From contig NC_135361.1 in NCBI RefSeq assembly GCF_051622035.1, forward strand, positions 26,467,205-26,531,204: a DNA stretch of 64,000 nucleotides, written 5' to 3'. Every line of letters begins with the position of its first letter. Within the stretch, counting starts at the first letter, position 1. The stretch comes from Arctopsyche grandis (lineage: Eukaryota; Arthropoda; Insecta; Trichoptera; Hydropsychidae). Of this stretch, positions 47,880-61,799 are shown piece after piece. Made by a program: the position numbers and the translations under genes. Below the pieces are notes generated by a model. That model saw only the letters and a program-made list of their open reading frames with translations. It did not search any database and was not told the origin of the DNA.

Positions 47880-48239
47880 TTAAGACAGAATAGATTAAAT
47901 TTTAAGTAAAAATTCACCGTATATGACACTAGCGCATCGTCATTAACGTGTGTAAATGATGATATTGTGGCAAAAGCATATAGCATGTATTGAAATTATA
48001 ATAGTAGGTATATATAGCTTTTATTGTCACATTCTTTACCACCAATGGAAAGGCAGCTGTGTTTGTGTGTGTGTGGGAATATAATAATTTCAAAATCAAT
48101 TATATAAAATTAAAATTATCTCGGTACAATACGATTAAAATATTTTTATTGTTCAACAAATAATTATTTAATATATTGAGCTTATTCAAACTCGAAGATG
48201 AAGTGTTATTTATTACTTAACTCTAGGGCAGGGAAGGTG
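47880..48239. other. Upstream region of the H2B variant
   Basis: AT-rich, no TATA box or CpG island recognised, no further exon seen. Confidence 0.4.
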
Positions 48240-49055
48240 TGTTAACAGTATCCCGGCTTATTAAAACATGGTTGTGTTGTTTGAAGAGGATCTTTATTTT
48301 TATTCAGTTTATACAAGAGTTATTGTATATGTATGAAGGAGCTAGTTGCTCACTTCGGATAAGTGAGCTGGCTGAACTCCCAATGTTCACTCTTGCCTCT
48401 TGACGTCATTTGTTTTGCAGTTGAAACGTGGGAAACGTGGGATTGAAACGTGTCACAATGTATTCCTACCAGAGAAATGTAATAATAACAGAAGGGCCTT
48501 TACGAATAAATAATTCTTGTCAATTTTACGCGGTCCGTCTCTATAAATACGCTACATCGCACGGAATGCAATCGGATCAATTTACTTATAAAAATGTATC
48601 TCATGTTGTTTATTGTGTGTTTTTGAATGTATTGTGCAATTTTTACCGATGCTTGTCCATCTTGCGAGTAATATAAACAAACAGAGAAGTTTTTATCGGA
48701 CATACGTCGAGCACCAAGCGTCAAATACGACTGATGCTAAAATTATTTAGATCTGTCCGTGGACAGAATGTCACTTGATAACAATATAACACCTAAAGCC
48801 ACTTCTATTAATATTACATTTCTCTGGTTAACCGTATCCCGGCCTATTACAACACGGTTGTGTTGTTTGAAGAGGATTTCTATTTTATGTTCAGTTTATA
48901 CAAAAGGTATTGTATATGTACGAAGGAGCTAGTTGCACACTTCGGATAAGTGAGCTGGCTCAACTCCCAATGTTTACTCTTGCCTCTTGACGTCATTTGT
49001 TTTGCAGTTGAAACGTGGGATTTCGTGTAGTCACAATGTATTCCTACACTCAAAT
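48240..49055 (-). mobile_element. Small LTR-pair element (TRIM-like fossil)
   Basis: Two direct repeats of about 220 bp (about 48240-48470 and 48836-49055) flank about 370 bp. On the - strand each repeat starts near TAGGAATACATTGTGAC and ends GCCGGGATACGGTTAAC-like, with the same end motif as 42133-42909. The internal part has no gag or pol and its two ends are inverted (CCAGAGAAATGTAATA). This fits a terminal-repeat retrotransposon in miniature. The two repeats differ at several percent of sites, so it is not recent. Non-autonomous, lacking coding capacity. Confidence 0.6.
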
Positions 49056-49580
49056 TATTATTTATGCTTTACATATGAGCAGAGTCGACGAGGGAGGGTG
49101 GGAGACGGGGTAAAGTTTCAGGGCCCGGACTACTTGAGGGGCCCTGTATCGGGACATCCAACTGACTAATATTGATATTTTATATTATTCTGTGTTTATT
49201 TAATGCTAAATATTTATTATAAATCGTACCTGTTCATCATACTTTCTAATTAAATATTTTAAAAAATAGCAACAACGTATACATAGGTGTTTTTCTAACA
49301 GTTTTGATAGATTTTTCGCATATTAAAAATATATCAATAAGATATTTTTTTTAGTTTGCCATAGGGCACGGAATAATTTTTTCCCAGAGCCCGAGATTCC
49401 TCTCAGCGGCCCTGCATAAGAGCCGTTATATATGAAAGTGGCGGAAGTCCAATTTTCAGTTACAAAAATACTATTCTGTTTGACTTAATTCACAATAAAT
49501 TTATATCACTTATTTTAATTATATATGTCCAGAATCTCGGAAAAGCAGAATAAACGTATTTCCACCCACCACTATAATAA

Positions 49581-49735
<155 letters not shown>

Positions 49736-50145
49736 GGACACGATGTATGTATGTTTGTGGGTAAGTATCTATGTGTGAGTGCATCGACAAGTGTGGAGAT
49801 TTCAAAAAAACAAATTTTAGAATACCAGGAGTGTACCTTATGCATAGTAATGTGGCGTGAAGACCGATCGTGTCGAGGAGACGCGGGATAAAGGGGGAAG
49901 GGGGGGGGGTATGGAACGGCTGACATGTGCTCCTGATTTGGAATGGGTGGCGTCAGCGTCAGATGCACTGCGCGGTAGCGTACACACAAATACACGAAGA
50001 CACACACATTTTCATTCATTATTTCGAACGGATGAACGGCGCATTAATACGCGCGCGCACCTATATATTACCTTACACCATATTTATATAAAACATGTAA
50101 CTTTATTTTAATTCGTGTATCAATTCCTTTCCGAAGCCACCCATT

Positions 50146-50295
50146 GGCTACGTCCACACTACCGATATCCACACCCGATATTTGCGAATTTTTCCATAAC
50201 CAGTTCCTAAATAGCAAGCACAAGTTGCAATATGGGAATTGGATATGGAAAATTCGAGAATATCGGGTGTAGATATCGGTAGTGTGGACGTAGCC
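50146..50295. mobile_element. Palindromic MITE upstream of the H4 variant
   Basis: 150 bp with inverted ends GGCTACGTCCACACTACCGA extending through CCACACCCGATAT, flanked by ATT on both sides. Arms are about 60 bp with few mismatches. It ends about 490 bp before the H4 start codon. Confidence 0.8.
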
Positions 50296-50697
50296 ATTGA
50301 AATCAACGGGCAAAACACTGATATTTAATATTTTGCGAGATGTTTCTTGAAATTAAGGAAAGTGGACTTATGCCACTTATAACAATTATAACGGCTCAAT
50401 TATGTATGTGCGTTTTAAGTAAGATTTTTTTTTAAATACTACAGAAAAATAATAAAAAAAATACTGCAAGACTGATTCAGTTATTATGAGTATAGAAATC
50501 AACATTTCCTCGTTATATCAGTAATTAATAAAATGGTGATATTTCTCAAAACCCAAATTAATCAAGGCAGTGTTCTTAAAGATTTTGTGTTTTTGTTTTC
50601 AACAAATCTTTGATCATTTAATTTTCTTCATATTAAGTTATACTCACAATCAATATTAATAGTGTATTTGGATAATACTGTACGAGTAAATAATGTC

Positions 50698-50703
50698 TAT
50701 AAA
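50698..50703 (+). promoter_or_regulatory. TATA box candidate of the H4 variant
   Basis: TATAAA lies 79 bp before the start codon, leaving room for a start near 50728-50735 and a leader of about 50 bases. Confidence 0.5.
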
Positions 50704-50781
50704 TGGCCATATGATCAACAATACAGTTGTTAATTAGGGACGGTTCCCGTAGACAACACGACGCTCATCAAAACGAGCATC

Positions 50782-51093
50782 ATGGTCGGACGAGGAAAAG
50801 GATCCAAGGGTCTCGGAAAGGGTGGAGTGATGCGTCATAGAAAAATCCTCCGGGATAACATCCAAGGCGTTACGAAGCCGGCCATCCGCCGTCTGGCCAG
50901 ACGAGGCGGAGTCAAGCGGATTTCCGGACTGATATACGAGGAGACGCGAGGAGTGCTGAAGACATTCATTGCATCTGTCATGAGGGATGCGGTCACATAC
51001 ACGGAGCACGCCAAGAGGAAGACAGTGACGTCCATGGATATTGTGTACGCGCTGAAACGGCAAGGTAGAACGCTCTACGGCTTCGGAGCTTAG
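50782..51093 (+). CDS. Divergent histone H4 variant lacking Lys16
   Basis: Core histone H4, 103 codons, normal length, no intron. The fold is intact, with [20 protein letters not shown], the YEETRGVLK helix and the [11 protein letters not shown] end. Against animal H4 (numbered without Met) about twelve residues differ: residue 1 is Val, G7S, A15V, K16M, V21I, I26V, a cluster V60T/L62I/E63A/N64S/I66M, plus conservative changes near 83-87 and a final Ala. K5, K8, K12 and K20 are kept, but the key acetylation site K16 is Met. The ORF is clean, and changes are clustered, mostly conservative and away from buried contacts, suggesting selection rather than decay. There is no histone stem-loop after the stop; AATAAA lies at 51312-51317. 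Divergent neighbour of the H2B variant. Confidence 0.95.
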   Translation: MVGRGKGSKGLGKGGVMRHRKILRDNIQGVTKPAIRRLARRGGVKRISGLIYEETRGVLKTFIASVMRDAVTYTEHAKRKTVTSMDIVYALKRQGRTLYGFGA

Positions 51094-51311
51094 TTAACCA
51101 CAACCGACGAGTCACCATCAGTGACGAGCGAAATATTTAATATAATTCAAAGTCTTATCATATTTTATATTTGTGATTTTTAAAGCATATACCTATAATA
51201 CTATACAACATCTACTACCTACAAAGTTTAAATATTTTATTTATAAATTGCAATTCAGCAATGTGAAACAATGCATATATAAATGTGCAACAATTATTAA
51301 ATATATGATAT

Positions 51312-51317
51312 AATAAA
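51312..51317 (+). terminator. Polyadenylation signal of the H4 variant
   Basis: AATAAA 219 bases after the stop codon. No replication-type histone stem-loop lies in between, so the mRNA is probably polyadenylated. Confidence 0.6.
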
Positions 51318-51561
51318 TTCATTTTTAATAATATATACAATTGAGTCGTTTTATTTTGGAACTGGAACACGGAGGAAAAAAATCAATATTTTTTAATACT
51401 TATTTATTTATCATTTTCCAGTCTGTCGATGTATGTATGTACATCATTATTTTGATTTATATGCCTTTTATATATCATAAATAAAAAATAAAAACTAAAC
51501 ACATCACTCAGAAGAAATAATCCACATATTAGAATCTTACAACTATATAGTCAAAAGTTAT

Positions 51562-51724
51562 AATTGAAGGGCTCGGGGCAAGATAGTGTCAACCATCAAT
51601 TTGGTCCAAATTTTTATGAACATGCCACATCTATGTAAATCAATCATTTTACATAGGATGGCACATTCAGGAAAATTTGGACCAAAATGATGGTTGACAC
51701 TATCTTGCCCCGAGCCCTTCAATT
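51562..51724. mobile_element. Near-perfect palindromic MITE downstream of H4
   Basis: 163 bp. Arms of about 70 bp start AATTGAAGGGCTCGGGGCAA and are almost identical, so the insertion is young or was recently corrected. The loop is about 20 bp. No coding capacity. Confidence 0.85.
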
Positions 51725-52333
51725 GGGGGGATGGTCAAACTTCAAAATTATAAAGTTCAATCTGATAAAACACTCGCAGAATACACAAGAAACGGTCCAA
51801 TGATGTTAATTCGCTTTAGTATATAAGTATGTACGTACAATTAAAGAATTAATATGATAGCATATATTTATACGACAGTGATGAAGTGTTTTAGCAGAGC
51901 GAAGGCACATGTTATGTATCGAAAAACACAAGTGATAACAATATGTATGTAATACTAAACGAAAAGATGTCAAAATTTAACTCTACAGTAATCAACAATC
52001 ATCGTAGAGTACTTCAAAACTGTAGTAGTAAGAGACAACATGAACTTTCAATGGTTTGAATTGTTACAAATTAAAATTGATTATAAAAATATTACTATTA
52101 TATAAATACAAATGTGTTGATATAAACGTGTGCACTCTATATAAATCTTTTCAGTATCGTTTTAATATTTACACATGTCAAACAACGAGACGAATTACAT
52201 ATATATTATTCCTCTCATTTGACAAATGCAAAAATCAGAATGCTAATCACGAATAAAATTTAATTTTAAATATGCAAAATACCGTAAAAGTCAAGTTTGT
52301 TTTTTTTAACAATGCCAAAAATCGCATATACTC

Positions 52334-54507
<2,174 letters not shown>

Positions 54508-57189
54508 TCACGTGACGGAAGCCGGCGGTTTCACCGTCACCGTCGGGCTCTTCTTCGTCACATTAATGTTGGCTTGCTTCAATGACAACTCTATTTCTTG
54601 AAACGTCACTTTCCGCTTCGAGGACATCATTTTTAAATCGGGACGAATGAAGGACGAAGATCTTCTCAAAACTAGGGGAGTGTTCATTTTGTCTCCTAAA
54701 TCGTTGATGTTGGCCGGTCCGGGTAGCTCGCCTTTGAGAAACTTCAAATTGGCCACTCTGATCATAGGCAACTTCTTCGGAACGACGGGCGTTGTCGAAG
54801 ACCCCGGCTCTTCGGGCACATTTTGAACGACGTCCTTATTAGACACATCAGGTTTCTTTTCAGGACTCGGATTCGGTTCAATGAGAACGGGAGACAACTC
54901 AGGTGGAGAATCGATGATAATCGGCTGGCTATCTGATTTAAATTCATTGGCCTTTGCTTCTTGCATGTCGTGATGCTTTCGCAAAATATCCGACAGTCTA
55001 TTATACGATTCGGACACTTCTTTTTCAACGTCTATTACATTGTCATCGTCGTTTGTCGCTTCAATTTCTAACTTGGCTTTTGCATTTATTCTATTTTTAA
55101 TGTTGGTTAACGAACTGTTTTTGTCTTGGGTTATTTCGAATAGTTCCTTTTGTGTGATGGCCGATTCGAATGCACTAACGTAACTGAAGAGCATTTGTGG
55201 CGAAATATTTAACAATTCCGCCGCCCTCGAAAATGATATTTCTTTGCGGATCAGTTTTGCTAATACGTCTGTATTTTCAGCCCAAAATTCCCGTGCTCTG
55301 TAAAATATAATTATTGTAATTCAAATAAAAACCAGAATCTAAATATGTACAGTGAAATGAAATAAACTAACCTATACGGTCTATTAATACAACCGAAAGT
55401 ATCTCGATAACGACCGTAAAGGGTGCCATATGAAACTCCTAAAATTTCTGCAGCTTGTTTCATTTCCAATTCTCGGCAAAATACAGCTTCCATCACCTGA
55501 AACATTATACATATATCTTTAAAATCACATTATTCCAATAAAAAAAAAACAAACATCTAACAAAATTTATATCTTACTCTTTTGACATAATCTTCAGCCC
55601 AAAATTGTGTCCGTCTACCGGAAACTAAGTAGTCAGGGAGTTTTACAACATCGGCAAACAAGGGATTATCACACACAGAATTTGCAGTGACTTCTACACC
55701 GGACACAGTCCCTCCTAAAGAAAAAGAACATGTGTTCATAAATTGAGTTGACTGATAAGAATATTAAAATTACCACAAAACCTACCACTTTCGTTCGGAA
55801 AATATGTTTGAAACATTTGCTTTTCTGTATGTTTTGATGAGTTTTCTGCTGGTTCTTCTTCCATTGTCGTGTCCAAAAATTGGGAAATATCGCGACCGTC
55901 TAATGAAGCTTCTGAATATTCCGACAAAGCATCTTCATTATCCTAAAATTCAAAATAAAGAAATAAGTATAAATTTACCACCAATTTCAAAATATTAATA
56001 ATCATTAATTTTACATACCGGGTTTTTTGACGTAGTGGGCCATTCTGATGATATGTCAATTACACTAGAAATTTAAAAAAATTAATAAACCCATAAACTA
56101 ATATTAAAAAAAATATATTATAAAGAATTCATACTTTTCATTTCTATGTTCAATGGTTTTAGATTTTCTTAAAATATTTGGCGTAGACATCATTTTCGGT
56201 CTTTTCGGTGGGTCAGAAATAGAATTGTCCCTAAAAAAATAACAATAGCCATATAAAAATCTGAGCAACTTCTTAAGTTTTTAATTTTAATATACAATCA
56301 AATACACACATTGTAGGTCGACCTCTTCGCTTCTTTTCAGGTTCGGGTGTTATAATTGGTAAAACTATTGAACCTGAAAGAGACGACATTTTAATGTAAA
56401 TACATACATATACGTAAAAAAAAAATAGTATTTCATAAACACTACTGACCATTCACTGGTGTTTTTGGAACAACAACAGATCTCGGAGACAAATTTTCAC
56501 CATCGGTCAACGTTTCATGTAATACAATAGCCGACAGATTATCATCGGTTATTTTACACGACTCGTCTTCAGATTTTGAGGTTATCGAAAGAGCTCGAGA
56601 TTCAGCAGGACTTTGGGGTCTGGATCCCGCTTCAGCTGAAATTCCACAAGAACTTTCCGAAGACGCAGCCGGCTCCGACCATGATACGTCTGCTAGACCT
56701 TTAATTCTAAGTTCTTCCGCCGTCTTAAGTAATCCGGCAAGTTCACCCTGATAAATTCAAAAGATTACAAAAAATCCTCACATAGACAAAAAAAATATGC
56801 ATGGCTTAGTTCACTTACATGATGTACTCTAACTTCTCCGGTGTACATGAATGCGAGAAGATGCCGTAAGTTTTGAGCGTGCACCGCATCTGTGAGAACA
56901 ATGGCCGGATCTCCCAAAGAAAGGTCATGCGCCGCCAACAGCTCGGCGAACAAATCCGAACATGCCGCCAGGACGGCTCGGTGAGCCCTCATCGCAGCTC
57001 CATCACACCAAATAGTCACATCACAATAACACGCTGAAATACAACACGACATTGGAAATCGATCACGGCAAATACCACAACAAGATCATTGAGTCACGTA
57101 TACAGACCTTTCTCTCTCAATACGGAAAACGTCGATTGAATGTTTGTATTGTGGTGCTTCCACTTCAGACAATACTGTTGCGACACCAT
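54508..57189 (-). CDS. BTB/POZ protein with AT-hook and Psq-like helices
   Basis: A nuclear DNA-binding regulator of the tramtrack/bric-a-brac/pipsqueak type. Ten coding exons (minus order): 57108-57189, 56819-57033, 56450-56747, 56310-56373, 56135-56230, 56019-56064, 55786-55942, 55578-55714, 55372-55496, 54508-55297. All splice in frame to 669 residues. The BTB domain spans about residues 5-122, from QQYCLKWKHHNTNIQSTF through MRAHRAVLAACSDLFAELL to KTAEELRIKGLADVSW. An AT-hook KKRRGRP is at 212-218. Two related helix-turn-helix units lie at about 355-397 (QFWAEDYVKRV, AAEILGVSYGTLYGRYR) and 408-448 (EFWAENTDVL, AAELLNISPQMLFSYV). The exact orthologue is not recognised. The start ATG lies in exon 57108-57255; an upstream non-coding exon is probable at 60.4 kb. 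Confidence 0.92.
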
Positions 57190-57301
57190 CTTGCCGAATT
57201 AATTTAATTAGTTCATATGCAAAGCTGGCGAATCCTCACCGGTGAATCATATAATCTGCAAATAAGACAAAAATGTATTGATTTTAGATGTATAGCTCGT
57301 A

Positions 57302-58235
57302 TTAACCCTTTGCCCGTGGCAATAAATATAGCGAACAAGCCCTGTACGAGTTTTCGACCTTAGCCGTTTCCCCGCGGCCGTCTTCTATGGAAGCTTTGGG
57401 CGACAAGTCTGTAGCACGGCTGTCTTCCATAGAATTTCTAAACTTTGCACGCGATTTTGAGGCTTATATGCGCCTATTTCAACTGTTTTAAGGTTCGAAA
57501 TTGGTTGAATATATTACTGAGAGTTGAATGCCATCTATTCAATTTGCTTTAAATGAATATATACCAGTCAAAATTAGTTTTTTGTGGAACCATACTGAAA
57601 CCTCGTTTATGTGATGTCACGTCTTCATACAATTATGAAGAATGATTATTTGACAATGAATCCAAAACTACGAGATATATTATGTATTTTATTGTTTAAA
57701 ATAATACTTTATATGTTAATTAACATATCTGGTTACTTGAGTAAATATTAAAATCTGTATTTAAGGTCGAAAATTCGATTGCCAAATTCGCGAAAAAGGT
57801 GCCGCGTACAGGACTTGTTCGCTATATTTATTGCCGTGGGCAAAGGGTTAAATACAGATTTTAATATTTACTCAAGTAACCAGATATGTTAATTAACACA
57901 TAAAGTATTATTTTAAACAATAAAATACATAATATATCTCGTAGTTTTGGCTTAATTGTCAAATAATCATTCTTCATACAATTGAGACGTGTCGTCGCCA
58001 TTATTCAGCAGACGTGACGTCACATAAACGCGGTTTCAGTATGGTTCCACAAAAAACTAATTTTTACTGGTTTATATTCATTTCAAGCAAATTGAAAAGG
58101 TGGCATTCAACTCTCAGTAATATATTCAACCAATTTTGAACCTTAAAACAGTTGAAATAGGCGCACATAAGGCTCAAAATCTCGTGCAAAGTTCAGAAAT
58201 TCTATGGAAGACAACGGCGGGCAAACGGTTAACAA
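57302..58235. mobile_element. Two inverted TTAA MITEs forming a long hairpin
   Basis: The first copy, about 57302-57851, starts TTAACCCTTTGCCCGTGGCA and ends with the reverse complement plus TTAA. A second, inverted, partial copy runs from 57851 to about 58235 and ends GGGCAAACGGTTAA. As a result 57395-57760 and 57852-58215 are reverse complements (about 365 bp) around a loop of about 92 bp. TTAA targets suggest piggyBac-type MITEs. It lies in the 5'UTR intron of the BTB gene. Confidence 0.75.
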
Positions 58236-58239
58236 ATCT

Positions 58240-58756
58240 AATTCTGAACACTAAATAAAAATAACTTTAGCGCATCAATCCATTTAATTATATGAATGGT
58301 AATTGATTTGGTTGGAGAACTCTTCCTAAGACCCAGGAAGGTCATTTCAACTTTTTTCCAGGAGGTGGGGGGGCGGGGGTAACAGTTGACTGTTTAATTG
58401 TTTTTTTTTATAAACATTTTTAAAAGAAACTTATTGCAGTTTCTGCCGGTTTAAAATTTGAGGAATAAATAATCGATTTGATTTATACTTGGTTTTTTAT
58501 CAAATGAAATGGACGTTCCTGGCCTGTCCAAATTCCCAAATGACTTAAGATCAATTACATATGCTTCTTGTCTTTTCTTGAACAAAAAATATTGCTTATT
58601 GTGATATTACAATCATTGTTATACTCGTTCAACATCAACATGAGCTTTTCTGTTTTTTTTTCAATTAAATTATTTCTACCAGCTTTTACGCCAGAACCAG
58701 ATTTTACAAATGAAAATTTTCACTAAAAAAGCTATTTTATTAGAGAGTAGCATATT
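58240..58756. other. Intronic AT-rich sequence
   Basis: Presumed 5' intron of the BTB gene. Nothing recognised except a GGTGGGGGGGCGGGGG run near 58365-58380. Confidence 0.4.
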
Positions 58757-59460
58757 AGTTAGGGGTTCCAATTGAATATTCGAATATATTCGTCCCTTTT
58801 TCAATATTCATAAAATTCATCGGATACTGTTCCTTGGTAATAATATCGTCTTTCTTTTGCTAACTCGACTTTCAGAACTTCAACAACGTTTTCGATTTGT
58901 TTGTTTAGGATGCGTGACGATTTAGATAAATGTTATAATCGTAAATATTAATCTATCAACGTTTTCCCATTGTAAAGTGAATTCCTAACTACTTATCTGT
59001 AATAGATTTGTTCAATAATCTTTTTATGAATTTGGAAAAAAAAAACGGGATATTCATCACGTACATAGGCAATGTTTTGAAAGAAGGTTTTTTATTTTGA
59101 TTTACGCTATTTTGTTTTAACGCGCCGCTACTGCAAATATGATTTATTTCAAATCTTAGATGCATTTTTATTTTCAAACTAGTTGTCGGGAAGACTTGGA
59201 GTAAAAAATATATATTTTATTTTTGAAAACAATAAACAATAAATGAATTCATATAAATATTTTATTTCGCTAAAATATCTGTTTTTAATATTTTTTGAAC
59301 ATATAAACAAATGTCTAAAATTTATTCTGCAAGTATGTATACATATTATTACATGTAAATACAATACAATATGTAAGTACATACATACATACATACATAT
59401 ATACATAATATATTCGAATATTTTACTAATTTTATATTTGATATTCGAACCCCTAATAGT
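58757..59460. mobile_element. Possible MITE with TAGGGGTTCGAATA-like ends
   Basis: The left end TTAGGGGTTCCAATTG..ATATTCGAATAT is mirrored by ATATTCGAACCCCTAATAG at 59440-59458. The inside has TACATACATACA repeats and no gene. TAGGGGT-type starts occur in hAT elements. Tentative. Confidence 0.45.
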
Positions 59461-60219
59461 AGTCACTAAATTACAATAAAATAGCATTCTAATTCTACAT
59501 TTTATACAAGTTTAATAAAGTAAGTGACTCAATTGTCGATTCATCTATATTTAAATAAACATATGGTTGCCAATCTAATGGATTTGGACACAATTGAAAA
59601 TTTTACAAAAATAACACAACTTTTTGAATAGAAAATGTAAAGAAACTTTGTTTCAATTTTTTTTACAATAAAAAACATATATTATATTGATATTTATTAT
59701 ATACCAATCTGACATTAGATTTCATAAAAATAAGTATACAATAAAAACGTCGATACAGTCGAAGCATTGTCTCATTAGTGAACAGTTTATTAGTTAAATT
59801 TCCCATACATGTTTAAGACCATACTTTTAAAGATTACAAGCAAAGATTCACCCGTGTATAGTTTGAAAATTCGTCGAGGAGAGCATAGACCGCATTGTAA
59901 TTATACTACGGATATAAATTTGAACCGTATGTTGTTTTCCTATGAAAATATGTACTAAACAATGGCATAAAAATTGAAAGAAAAATACAGTCACATATAT
60001 ATATATATATATATTTTATTCGAAGGTGAGCCATATGTGTGTAATGACAATAACATTTGAAAAACATTCGTGATGAAATCTAGCATGGATCGTAACGTAT
60101 CATAATTGATCATTTATAGTCTATTGTGAGTGAACATGGCCGGCGAGCGAGCATTTTCTAAGAATACATTACATCACGCAAAATAAAACATACGTAAATA
60201 AAAAAAATGAAAATTCGAA

Positions 60220-60760
60220 ATATTTTAGTTTTGAAAACAAAAGCCAATTTGTGTCGGGAACGGCGGCTCGTGATTGGTGGAGCGGCGCAGGGCGAGGGGC
60301 GGGTGCGGGGAGCGGCGGGTGCGGGGGGCGGCGGCTGCGTCGGCCATAACCAAAACCATAACCTCTGGCTGTCAACGGTGGCGGCGGCGCTGTGTCACTC
60401 ACCTGCGAGGGGCGGAGGCCTAGCTGGGGGCGCGTGGAGGGGCGAGGGGCTGCGGGCGCTACGCCCCCGTGGATGTGAGCGGGGCCTCGGGGGGCGGGCG
60501 GGGCGAACTCCCGGCGGCCGGTGTGTTGTCTGTAGCGGGATTGATCGGGCGCGACTCCACATTAATTCGAATTTTGAACGGCGTTTGCGCGCCAATTGCG
60601 ACCTTAGCGCCGCCCGCTTTAGGGCCACAATCGCATGATGAATTTCCGCACTCAAATTGTGGCAGCTCAACTGAGGGGCCGCGGTCGCTTCTTCGGCGCG
60701 CCACACTCAAAATTATACATTTCGACGCGATTCATCTCGAACGCGAACGCGAATGCCAAT
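60220..60760 (-). promoter_or_regulatory. CpG island, probable BTB gene promoter and 5' exon
   Basis: GC- and CpG-rich island. On the - strand a consensus donor CAG/GTGAGT ends an exon at 60403. The next acceptor on this strand is TTTGCAG before 57255, leading into the start-codon exon. Intron 57256-60402 would be 3.1 kb. Confidence 0.6.
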
Positions 60761-60949
60761 TATTTGAATCGCGGTTTGTTTCCCATGATGCAAATTTGTT
60801 TCGTGTTTAGAAGTATTCTCCAGTTCGCTCTCACACATAGTATTCGTCATTGTTGCGTAGATATGTGTACATCAATTCGTTACGATGATCTGTGCGATCA
60901 TTACAATACGACTAACATAATAACATTCAATGTTTACGTTCCTCGTTTG

Positions 60950-61240
60950 CTAATGAGTAGAGGTAGGACCGGAAGCGCGCCGTCTATTGTTCCATTATTG
61001 TAAATGCTTTTTAAAAAAGGTTCGGCAAACCTTTAACAATGCATTTACAACATGTGATCAATGAACAGCGCGCTCTGGGTACGCTCTTTACTAATGAGTA
61101 GAGGCCGGATAGCCAAGGGGCCGCGTATTGTTCAAATGTTGTAAATGCATTGTTAAAGGTTTGCCGAACCTTTTTTACAAAGGATTTACAACAATGGAAC
61201 AATGAGCGGCCCCTTGGCTATCCGGCCTCTACTAATGAGA
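60950..61240. mobile_element. Two nested palindromic MITEs
   Basis: A hairpin of about 150 bp at 61090-61240 has ends ACTAATGAGTAGAGGCCGGA and a core GTTAAAGGTTTGCCGAACCT. A second, more diverged unit, about 60950-61100, shares the TAATGAG ends and the GGTTCGGCAAACCTTTAAC core. No coding capacity. Confidence 0.75.
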
Positions 61241-61639
61241 TCTTGGGCGAATAAAAGTACTAATTTCAATCGAATCACGTAATACTTTTTAAGTAATTGA
61301 AAATATCGCCTACGTCAGCGTTTTTCAGCGTTTGACGTAAAAAGTCAAAAATTATATAAAAACAAAATGAATTTGGACACAATATAATAAGATTACATAT
61401 TGGTGTTTTCATCATGAAATAGCACAATGAAAGTTTCAAATTTACTAAGGTATATGTACACTTCTACAAATAAATTCATATGAAGCTCACGTCAGAACCT
61501 TTCTAAGGGGCCTCAAAATACAATAATGTATACATCTAATATATAATTGCGAACAGAGACTTTGTATGTAAGTATGTATATATATATGTAAGTATCTTTG
61601 GTTGGGAACTTCGTAAACAAAACAAAGTTTCGATGACGA

Positions 61640-61785
61640 AAATTCAATTGGTTGAATATTATGTATATTTTTTTCGATTTAAATAAATTTAATGAAAAAA
61701 CAAATGAATATTTGCTATTATATTTGCCATGTTTTACGCTGTTTATATTACAAATACTGAGCGAAGCCGGGTAAAACAACTAGTA
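61640..61785 (+). repeat. Dispersed repeat ending GCCGGGTAAAACAACTAGT
   Basis: Its reverse complement occurs at about 63236-63350 (ACTAGTGGTTTTACCCGGC, then ATTTGTAATATAAACCG and TGAATATTCATTTG). A CTAGT end next to a GC-rich GAAGCCGGG word recalls Helitron 3' ends in other insects, but a hairpin and a TC start were not confirmed. Confidence 0.5.
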
Positions 61786-61799
61786 TAAAATAGTTCTAT

